The notes under the pieces are model-generated. The model did no database searches. It was given only the letters and a program-made list of their open reading frames with translations, and had not been told where the DNA came from. Of a stretch of 35,792 nt of DNA, positions 23,356 to 29,704 are shown piece by piece. This DNA is from DRYM01 sp964526225. Lineage in GTDB: Archaea; Thermoproteota; Thermoprotei_A; EX4484-217-1. Position 1 is the first letter of the stretch, and each line of letters opens with the position of its first letter. The stretch lies in contig CAZGLL010000014.1 of assembly GCA_964526225.1 (NCBI GenBank), positions 1-35,792 of the forward strand, given 5' to 3'. The position numbers were made by a program, and so were the translations under genes.

Positions 23356-24498
23356 TCAACCGAGCTTAAATCTCATAATACCTTTTTCACTGTATAGACT
23401 TTCTGAAACTATGTCTCTTATCTCCTTATACATCTTAAGTATTCTTCTAGCTTCATCTGTAAGAACTGTGGCGCCTTTTTCTCTTCCACCCTTCTTAGAG
23501 ACTAAGAGTTTTACTCCGAGATCTTTTTCTAATTTTCTTACCTTCTCAATGTATGTTGATGGCGGTAAACCCATTATTGAACATGCCGCTCTAAGAGAGT
23601 TTACATGGGAAATAACCTCTAGAAGACTAAGTATTTCTGAAGGAATTTCTTTACCGTCAGGAGTAACTAACGATATTTCAATTTTGGGGATAAGTTCAAA
23701 TTTTCTACATCTAATGGGGCATTCTGAAAATATGAGATTACGTAGTGTATTAGAACTTATATTTTCATTTTTAATTTGAAAGGATTGCAAAGGGCATTTA
23801 CTAATTCTACCATAGGGGTCTATGAAAAGCTTTCTACATTCTCCATTGAAAGGTTTAGCTAATAACGTGACGGGATAGTTTCCTATAAATGCTACAGATG
23901 CCATATATCCATAAAGCGTACCGTAGCTGAATCCAACAGTATAGCCCTTCTTAGCAAATACGGGTTTGAGATCTAATGTCAGAGTTGTGGAGTACGGAAT
24001 TTCACCTATTCTAATTTTTAAGCCATATTCTTTACCCATATTTACAAGCGATAATATAGCGTCCATGTTTATCATGTGAAAGCCTATAGCAATGTATAAT
24101 GAAATATTGACGAAACCTTGGCTTATAATAATTTTTAAGTTTTCCTCGTTTACTTTGAAATCTTCAGGTGTTGTAGCTACTAATACGAGCTCATCTATTT
24201 TATCTAAAATTTTCTTATTACGCACTTTACTTATGGAATGTATTGGTATGAATAAATACATTTTCTTCGCAATTCTTTTTAAAAGAGAAACTATGTCTAA
24301 TATTTTAGGATTATTTAGAGGATTAGGACATAAAATCACGGCTTCATCAAAAGTGAACCCCTTTAACTGCAGTACAACATTGTTAATTATTGCTACTGGA
24401 AGTGTGAAACCACTTACCCTACTTTCTCTCCATAAGCATCCATAGCAGTTTCCATCACAAAAGTCGGTAGCTCTTACTATTAGTGTTTTCCAAACCAT
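23356..24498 (-). CDS. Radical SAM/SPASM-like protein fused to a ModE-like DNA-binding domain
   Basis: The protein is 380 residues. The N-terminal TDFCDGNCYGC has the radical SAM motif CxxxCxxC (Cys14, Cys18, Cys21) and about 200 residues of alternating strands and helices follow. A second Cys group, ECRKLFIDPYGRISKC and ECPIRC (about 220-265), resembles a SPASM-type auxiliary cluster. From about 285 the protein becomes a winged helix of the ModE/LysR type: LEVISHVNSLRAACSIMGLP, then a second helix and LVSKKGGREKGATVLTDEA, the GG..GGG..LT wing of ModE. Such an enzyme-regulator fusion is unfamiliar to me. It lies 16 nt after a V4R gene, and its 3' end faces the coo promoter. A role as cofactor- or metal-dependent regulator is inferred. 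Confidence 0.75.
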   Translation of the reverse strand: MVWKTLIVRATDFCDGNCYGCLWRESRVSGFTLPVAIINNVVLQLKGFTFDEAVILCPNPLNNPKILDIVSLLKRIAKKMYLFIPIHSISKVRNKKILDKIDELVLVATTPEDFKVNEENLKIIISQGFVNISLYIAIGFHMINMDAILSLVNMGKEYGLKIRIGEIPYSTTLTLDLKPVFAKKGYTVGFSYGTLYGYMASVAFIGNYPVTLLAKPFNGECRKLFIDPYGRISKCPLQSFQIKNENISSNTLRNLIFSECPIRCRKFELIPKIEISLVTPDGKEIPSEILSLLEVISHVNSLRAACSIMGLPPSTYIEKVRKLEKDLGVKLLVSKKGGREKGATVLTDEARRILKMYKEIRDIVSESLYSEKGIMRFKLG

Positions 24499-24514
24499 AC
24501 TATTTCATCCCTAA

Positions 24515-25087
24515 TTACTCAAAATAAACTTCAAAACCGCAGAAAGAATATCCGAGACCCCAACAATACATTTCCTTCGTAATATTCTTACCTACAAGAG
24601 ATTCTAAAGCTCCCTGTATTACTCCCGCTTCGAAATCGCACATAGGCATTCCGATATTTGGTATTCCATAGCAGCTCATGCACTCGTAAATATGTATTTT
24701 CATATTGTTAAAGGATTCGTCAACAATATCTAGTAAACCTATTCGTTGATTAATAAATACTTGAGGTAAATCATCTATGCTTCTTATAAGTCCTTTTTCA
24801 GCTAAATACTTGCCTAAATTATAACCTGAAGCCCTTAACGTTATTGTCTTTAAAGATTTACTGTAGTTTAACATGCCGTAAATTATCATTCTATAAGTTC
24901 TAATGTATTTAGAATCATTCTTATCTATTTTAGAGAAGAAAGGTCTAGTAGCATTTGCTGTTATATATGCATGTATTTTGTTGAGCTTGCTTTCCCTTCT
25001 ACTGCTACCGTTCTTCTCATGTAAAGCTATGTGTCTCCAACGTCTAATTGCCTCGTAAGCGCTGATTGATTCACTTACCCCCGACAA
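24515..25087 (-). CDS. V4R-domain protein, probable sensor
   Basis: The protein is 190 residues from a TTG start at 25087 with a GGTGG sequence upstream. The C-terminal 90 residues form a V4R domain with its conserved pattern: ECMSCYGIPNIGMPMCDFEA, then GVIQGALES and a final EMYCWGLGYSFCGFEVYFE. The Cys set could bind a metal or cluster. The N-terminal 100 residues are helical and basic. It is followed 16 nt later by the radical SAM/ModE-like gene, so the two form an operon next to the coo genes. A paired sensor-regulator function is inference. Confidence 0.72.
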   Translation of the reverse strand: MSGVSESISAYEAIRRWRHIALHEKNGSSRRESKLNKIHAYITANATRPFFSKIDKNDSKYIRTYRMIIYGMLNYSKSLKTITLRASGYNLGKYLAEKGLIRSIDDLPQVFINQRIGLLDIVDESFNNMKIHIYECMSCYGIPNIGMPMCDFEAGVIQGALESLVGKNITKEMYCWGLGYSFCGFEVYFE

Positions 25088-25173
25088 GAGAATTTTCCAC
25101 CACTAAAGTCTAAGTTTTACACATTTTTAACACTTCTATTAACTACCATGTATATATTACCTCATACTACCTC

Positions 25174-25204
25174 TCTTATTCTACTTATGAAGTTTAGAAT
25201 AAGA
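25174..25204. repeat. Perfect 10-bp inverted repeat between DUF166 and V4R genes
   Basis: TCTTATTCTA (25174-25183) and TAGAATAAGA (25195-25204) are perfectly complementary with an 11-nt loop. It lies about 70 nt after the DUF166 stop and about 90 nt before the V4R start, in otherwise AT-rich non-coding DNA. It could be an operator of the V4R/radical SAM operon or an RNA hairpin at the end of the DUF166 transcript. Confidence 0.45.
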
Positions 25205-25274
25205 AACCTTGAACTTTAGAGAGAAATGGTTAAACAATATTTTATATGGTTTTCAATATAGCATACTAGGTGTT

Positions 25275-25973
25275 TTACATTCTTTTTAGGGCCTTTCTTA
25301 GAGCTCGATGTACAGCTTTTTTTATTTCTAAACCAGCTATATGTAATGGTGTGTCATTTAAGTAAGGATCTTGATCCATTGGGGCTAAGCATGGGTAATA
25401 GTGTAGAAGGAGCCCTGCTTGAACTATTGAGTCTTTCACTTTAACTCCCACTAGTTTTTCTGCTACATAGTATGTTGAGCCACATGGAGCACTGCGTTTC
25501 ACTGAAACTTTCACTATAGTGTCACCGCTTATTTCAATTTCAAGTTCCGGTCTTCCGAAGTATTTAGCGAATTCGTCAATGAGAGGATCTCCTACAGAGT
25601 CAAGTGTGCAGAAGGGGCGGGCGAAAACACATGTTACTCCTTCTCTCCTAAGCTCCTCTTTCACTTGAGTTTCCATGCCTAGTCCAGGGCTCCACTTAGG
25701 ATTATCTATGGCTACTATTACTGATGACGCCTCTGTTCTCTTAGCTATTGTTGGTAGTAGAAGTATTGCTGGTTGATCTTCACATAACGATAACAGTAAA
25801 TCAGATTTCGTTAATCCTTCAATGTAAACTGATTCAGGTTCATCTAGAGCTTGTTCGAAATCGACTCTCGGAACATGAGCTACATTAACAGTCCATTGCG
25901 AAGGCCCCTTGTTCTTTAAGGTTTCAGCAATTCTATCACCAAATAATCCTTGGGAAAGAGCAAGTATTTTCAA
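25275..25973 (-). CDS. DUF166 family protein
   Basis: The protein is 232 residues from the TTG at 25973, preceded by GGAGTGG. The frame is open 46 codons further upstream, but that stretch has no family resemblance and crosses the divergent promoter. The start KILALSQGLFGDRIAETLKN and the motifs VFARPFCTLDSVGDPLI, APCGSTYYVAEKLVG and YYPCLAPMD match DUF166, an archaeal family once mislabelled thymidylate synthase. Three conserved Cys suggest metal or cluster binding. It is divergent from the CooT-like/CooC-like/cdhDE genes, hinting at a role in corrinoid or nickel enzyme maturation, which is unproven. Confidence 0.75.
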   Translation of the reverse strand: MKILALSQGLFGDRIAETLKNKGPSQWTVNVAHVPRVDFEQALDEPESVYIEGLTKSDLLLSLCEDQPAILLLPTIAKRTEASSVIVAIDNPKWSPGLGMETQVKEELRREGVTCVFARPFCTLDSVGDPLIDEFAKYFGRPELEIEISGDTIVKVSVKRSAPCGSTYYVAEKLVGVKVKDSIVQAGLLLHYYPCLAPMDQDPYLNDTPLHIAGLEIKKAVHRALRKALKRM

Positions 25974-26055
25974 CTTAACCACTCCTATGCTATAAAAATT
26001 TAAAGGTCCGTAAATTATTAAGTTAACGGTGTTTAAATGAGAGGGAAAATATGAT
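25974..26055. promoter_or_regulatory. Divergent promoter region between DUF166 and the acetyl-CoA synthase maturation genes
   Basis: The 82-nt gap holds TATA-like sequences for both directions: TATAAAAATTTAAAG (25991-26005) could serve the plus strand, and the minus-strand reading CTTAATAATTTACGG (about 26011-26025) the DUF166 gene. CCGTAA and TTAACGG flank the second element as an imperfect inverted repeat. GAGAGGGA (26039-26046) lies 9 nt before the ATG at 26056. Confidence 0.4.
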
Positions 26056-26400
26056 ATGTGCGGATTTAAAGTCACTATAGAAAATAACCAGCAAATACTT
26101 GTTGAAAACATAGTTAAGGCATTTTATGAAGAAAACAAGCTTAAACTCGTAAATGCTTTAGGTGAAACCATTACATTAGAAAATGCTGTAATAAGCGGAA
26201 TCGACGTTAGCAAGGAGGAAATGAAAATTCTGAAGCATCCTTTTCTCGGCGCATCATTAATGTTCCTTACCGCGTTTTTAAACTGTCGAAACAGAACCAC
26301 CTATGATCCTTTAGTTGAAGAGTTATGGAATAGAGTAAAATCCTTAGGTGAGTTAATGTTAAGAGAGTTATGGGCTAAATATAGAGGTGCTGAGAAATGA
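26056..26400 (+). CDS. CooT-like nickel-binding protein with C-terminal helical extension
   Basis: The protein is 114 residues. The first 60 resemble CooT: MCGFKVTIENNQQILVENIV with Cys2, then KLKLVNALGETITLENAVIS and GIDVSKEEMKIL. Unlike the 62-residue CooT of the coo operon, it continues with about 50 helical residues (LGASLMFLTAFLNCRNRTTY and following) ending in a charged tail. It overlaps the next gene, a CooC-like ATPase, by 4 nt (ATGA). A role in nickel delivery to acetyl-CoA synthase is inferred from this pairing. Confidence 0.68.
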   Translation: MCGFKVTIENNQQILVENIVKAFYEENKLKLVNALGETITLENAVISGIDVSKEEMKILKHPFLGASLMFLTAFLNCRNRTTYDPLVEELWNRVKSLGELMLRELWAKYRGAEK

Positions 26401-27176
26401 CGTTTACAGTAGCTGTTACTGGTAAAGGTGGAACAGGAAAAACAATGTTAACAGCATTACTAATAATTCATTTGCTAAGGAAAACTAATGGTAAAATAAA
26501 AATTTTAGGAGTAGATGCTGATCCGAATCAGAACTTAGATAAAGTGTTAGGAGCTAAAGTCGATAAAACAGTAGGTGATTTACGCGAAGAATTACTAAAC
26601 GTTAAGGATAAATTACCCTCAGGTATTTCGAAGGAACAATATTTCGAATACATGATTCGAAACATAATTTACGAAGGAGAATATTTTGACCTATTAGTCA
26701 TGGGGAGACCTGAAGGTCCTGGATGCTATTGCTATGTCAACCATCTACTTAGAGCAATTCTAGATAGAATTTCAGAAGAGTATGATGTAGTTATAATGGA
26801 TACGGAAGCTGGGCTTGAACATTTAAGCCGTAGAACAACACGGGATGTTGATGCTTTAATCATAATAACGGATCCTACGGCTAGAGGAATAATTACTGCT
26901 GAAAGAATAAGAAAGCTTGTTAAAGAGTTAGAAACAAAGGTTCACAAAATATATGCGGTAGGAAATAGGATAACATCTACTAATGCGGGGAGAATAGAAG
27001 AGGAGCTTAAAAAACGCGGTTTCAAGGTGTTAGGGCTAATACCTGAGGATCCCTATGTTCAAAAACTTGATTTGGAAGGAAAACCTTTCACCGATTTACC
27101 TGAAAATTCTCCAGCTTATCAAGCTGTAGAAAGGATAGCCGATAAGCTTTTTTCGCATTTAATAAATACTGCGTAG
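26397..27176 (+). CDS. CooC/AcsF-type maturation ATPase of the acetyl-CoA synthase cluster
   Basis: The protein is 259 residues, with P-loop TGKGGTGKTM (residues 8-17), VDADPNQNLDKVLG, GCYCYVN (CxC metal-binding motif), MDTEAGLEHLSRR and VGNRITS. The ADPN and EAGLEH stretches are those of CooC/AcsF ATPases, which load Ni into CO dehydrogenase or the A-cluster of acetyl-CoA synthase. It lies between a CooT-like gene and cdhD, so AcsB is its likely client, while the other CooC would serve CooS. Confidence 0.9.
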   Translation: MTFTVAVTGKGGTGKTMLTALLIIHLLRKTNGKIKILGVDADPNQNLDKVLGAKVDKTVGDLREELLNVKDKLPSGISKEQYFEYMIRNIIYEGEYFDLLVMGRPEGPGCYCYVNHLLRAILDRISEEYDVVIMDTEAGLEHLSRRTTRDVDALIIITDPTARGIITAERIRKLVKELETKVHKIYAVGNRITSTNAGRIEEELKKRGFKVLGLIPEDPYVQKLDLEGKPFTDLPENSPAYQAVERIADKLFSHLINTA

Positions 27177-27188
27177 TGGTGATTAAAT

Positions 27189-28169
27189 ATGAGCCGTTGG
27201 TCCAGCAGAATAGTTGAGGTAAAAATAGGTGCTACTAAATCTGAAGGTGGAAGTAGAGATAAAGTAATAGTAGTTGGGGGAGAGAGTGATTTACCTCTCT
27301 TCGGCTCCAGTGAAGATATACCGCATCCACCGGTTATTTCAATGGATGTTTTTGATTGCAAAATACCGTTACCTAAGGTTCTGAAGGAGCCTTTTTCCGA
27401 AGTTTTAGAAGACCCTGCTGAATGGGCTAAGCTATGCGTTAACAAGTACGGAGCCGATCTTATCAGCCTTCACTTAGTAAGCACCGATCCTAACGTGCTA
27501 GATAGAAGCCCTAAGGAGGCTGCTAAGACTGTAGAGGAGGTTTTACAAGCAGTTAAAGTACCTCTTATAATAGGTGGTTCAGGCAATCCTGAAAAAGACC
27601 CTAAAGTTTTCGAAGAAGTAGCGAAAGTAGCTGAAGGTGAAAGATGTCTACTGGCTTCAGCCACTCTTGACGTTTATAAGGAAATAGCTGCGGCTGCTCT
27701 CGCATATGGGCATAGTGTCGTAGCATTTACGCCTGTTGATGTTAACTTAGCAAAACATCTTAATAGAATGCTTATGAGCATGGGTCTACCACCTAATCGA
27801 ATAGTTATGGATCCAACAGCGGCATCTCTAGGGTACGGTCATGAATATAGCTTTTCAGTTATTGAAAGAATAAGGTTAGGCGGTCTTCAGGGAGATAAAG
27901 ACCTTCAAATGCCTATACTTGTAGGTGTAACTAATGCGTGGGGCGCTAGGGAAGCGTGGTTAAAAGATCCATCACTTGGTCCTAGAGAATATAGAGGACC
28001 CATATGGGAAGCTGTAACTGGTGTAACGTACTTACTTGCAGGAGCTGATATACTAATGATGATGCATCCTATTGCGGTAAGTTTGGTTAAACGCGTAATT
28101 AACAATGTTTTTCGAGGTGAAAAAATACCTACAAAAGAAGTTCATGAGTGGTTAAAGGAGGTGACTTAA
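27189..28169 (+). CDS. cdhD: Acetyl-CoA decarbonylase/synthase delta subunit (corrinoid protein small subunit)
   Basis: The protein is 326 residues, a TIM-barrel protein matching CdhD/AcsD: PPVISMDVFDCKIPLPKVLK, DLISLHLVSTDPNVLDRSPKE, PLIIGGSGNPEKDPKVFEEV, MDPTAASLGYGHEYSFSVIE and a closing GADILMMMHP. With CdhE it forms the corrinoid iron-sulfur protein that carries the methyl group from the methyltransferase to acetyl-CoA synthase. It ends one base before the cdhE ATG, so the two are translationally coupled. A short N-terminal extension precedes the domain. Confidence 0.95.
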   Translation: MSRWSSRIVEVKIGATKSEGGSRDKVIVVGGESDLPLFGSSEDIPHPPVISMDVFDCKIPLPKVLKEPFSEVLEDPAEWAKLCVNKYGADLISLHLVSTDPNVLDRSPKEAAKTVEEVLQAVKVPLIIGGSGNPEKDPKVFEEVAKVAEGERCLLASATLDVYKEIAAAALAYGHSVVAFTPVDVNLAKHLNRMLMSMGLPPNRIVMDPTAASLGYGHEYSFSVIERIRLGGLQGDKDLQMPILVGVTNAWGAREAWLKDPSLGPREYRGPIWEAVTGVTYLLAGADILMMMHPIAVSLVKRVINNVFRGEKIPTKEVHEWLKEVT

Positions 28170-29534
28170 ATGAGAACCTTAACTCCTATGCAAATATATA
28201 TGCTTTTACCTAAAACAAACTGCGGTAAATGCGGATTCCCAACATGCCTTTCCTTCGCATTCAATGTTGCTTCAGGCAAAGCTAACGTATTTGCATGCCC
28301 CTACCTAAGTGAGGAAGCTAAGCGTAAATTAAGTGAAGCATTAGCTCCACCCATAAAGCTTGTTACGATTGGAGTAGGCGACGCTGCTGTTAAGGTAGGC
28401 GGAGAAAAAGTAATGCATAGGCATGAGGATAAATTCTATAATCCCACCGCAATAGCGTTCGCTGTTAGCGACACGCTTGGTGATGAGGAATTAAAGGAGC
28501 AAGTAAAGACCATAGAAAACACTAGGTTCGAACGTTTAGAGGAGGTTCTAAAGCCTGATCTTATAGCCTTAAAGGGGACCTCCGGAGATTCTGAGCATTT
28601 TGCTCAAGCAACAAAAGTTATTGTAGAAAATACTTCACTCCCACTTATACTTTGCAGCTTTAACCCCGAAGTTATAGAGAGCAGCCTTAAAATATGTGGC
28701 TCTAAAAGACCGCTAATATATGCTGCTAACAAAGATAACTTGGAAGTTATGGCTGAATTAGCTGTTAAATATAAGTGTCCACTTACAATTTATGAGCCTA
28801 GAAACCTTGATGCCTTACCTGAATTAGTTAAAAAAGCCAGAGATGTAGGAGTTGAAGACATAGTTTTAGATGTAGGATTTAAGGATTTAAAGGAAACCCT
28901 AAGAAAGTTAGTGACGATAAGGCGTTTAGCTATAGAAGAGGGAGCTCGAGAATACGGTTACCCAACAATAGCCTTCCCAAGTTTAGCAGTTTCCAAATCA
29001 GATCCATTAGCGGATTTCTGGGAAGTAACTGTTACAGCATCTTTGCTTGTAAGATACGCTAGTATCGTTGTTTTAAACAGCACCAAGCCTTGGAGAATAC
29101 TACCCTTACTAGTGCTTAGACAAGGAATATTTAGAGACCCAAGAATTCACCCACGTGTCAAACCTGGACTCTACGCTATAGGTAACGTAAACGAAAATTC
29201 ACCATGTCTAGTGACATCTAACTATGCACTTACGTACTTTACGGTTAAATCAGATATCGAAGCTTCAAAGGTACCATCTTACCTCCTAGTAGTAGATACT
29301 GAAGGACTTTCAGTAGCCTCATCTGTTGCTGGAGGAAAGTTTACCGCTGAGAAAATAGCCGAAGCAATTAAAGAGTATAAAGTTGAAGAAAAAGTTAAAC
29401 ATAGAACCATAATAATACCTGGATTAGCTGCAAGAATTAGTGGTAAACTAGAGGAATTAACTAATTGGAAAGTTATTGTAGGACCTAAAGACTCGTCAGA
29501 GTTAAGAACGTTTCTCAGAAAAACCCTATCATAA
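28170..29534 (+). CDS. cdhE: Acetyl-CoA decarbonylase/synthase gamma subunit (corrinoid iron-sulfur protein large subunit)
   Basis: The protein is 454 residues. The N-terminal [4Fe-4S] domain has Cys18, Cys21, Cys26 and Cys43 (NCGKCGFPTC then FACP), as in AcsC/CdhE. It is followed by a TIM barrel and a C-terminal cobamide-binding domain (KVPSYLLVVDTEGLSVASSV and a closing IIIPGLAARISGKLEE). The subunit binds the corrinoid that accepts and donates the methyl group. The GGAGGTGACTTAAATG junction with cdhD contains both the ribosome-binding site and the cdhD stop. No methyltransferase gene follows in the window. Confidence 0.96.
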   Translation: MRTLTPMQIYMLLPKTNCGKCGFPTCLSFAFNVASGKANVFACPYLSEEAKRKLSEALAPPIKLVTIGVGDAAVKVGGEKVMHRHEDKFYNPTAIAFAVSDTLGDEELKEQVKTIENTRFERLEEVLKPDLIALKGTSGDSEHFAQATKVIVENTSLPLILCSFNPEVIESSLKICGSKRPLIYAANKDNLEVMAELAVKYKCPLTIYEPRNLDALPELVKKARDVGVEDIVLDVGFKDLKETLRKLVTIRRLAIEEGAREYGYPTIAFPSLAVSKSDPLADFWEVTVTASLLVRYASIVVLNSTKPWRILPLLVLRQGIFRDPRIHPRVKPGLYAIGNVNENSPCLVTSNYALTYFTVKSDIEASKVPSYLLVVDTEGLSVASSVAGGKFTAEKIAEAIKEYKVEEKVKHRTIIIPGLAARISGKLEELTNWKVIVGPKDSSELRTFLRKTLS

Positions 29535-29704
29535 ACACTATTTTATCATAAAAATCGGGGAAAGAAGTTTAAGAGGGAATTGTTTAAAGGAAAAGATGCG
29601 AAGCAAATATTTTCTACAAATTTTCTATAATAAGAAATACTTAATAAAAACCTATTTCTGAGATTTAGAGATGATAAGGAAAATAATATGAGAGATGAAA
29701 TTCT
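29535..29704 (+). promoter_or_regulatory. Promoter region of the acetyl-CoA synthase gene
   Basis: TACTTAATAAAAACC (29638-29652) is a BRE/TATA-like element about 55 nt upstream of the ATG at 29705. GAGATGA (29691-29697) may be the ribosome-binding site. A 10-codon reading frame (ATG 29688 to TAG 29720) overlaps the start of the gene, which could influence initiation. acsB is therefore probably transcribed both from here and by read-through from cdhDE. Confidence 0.45.

Noticed and set aside
25974..26111. Longer DUF166 frame starting at 26111
   Set aside because: The extra 46 codons overlap the CooT-like gene and divergent promoter and show no family resemblance; TTG 25973 follows GGAGTGG.
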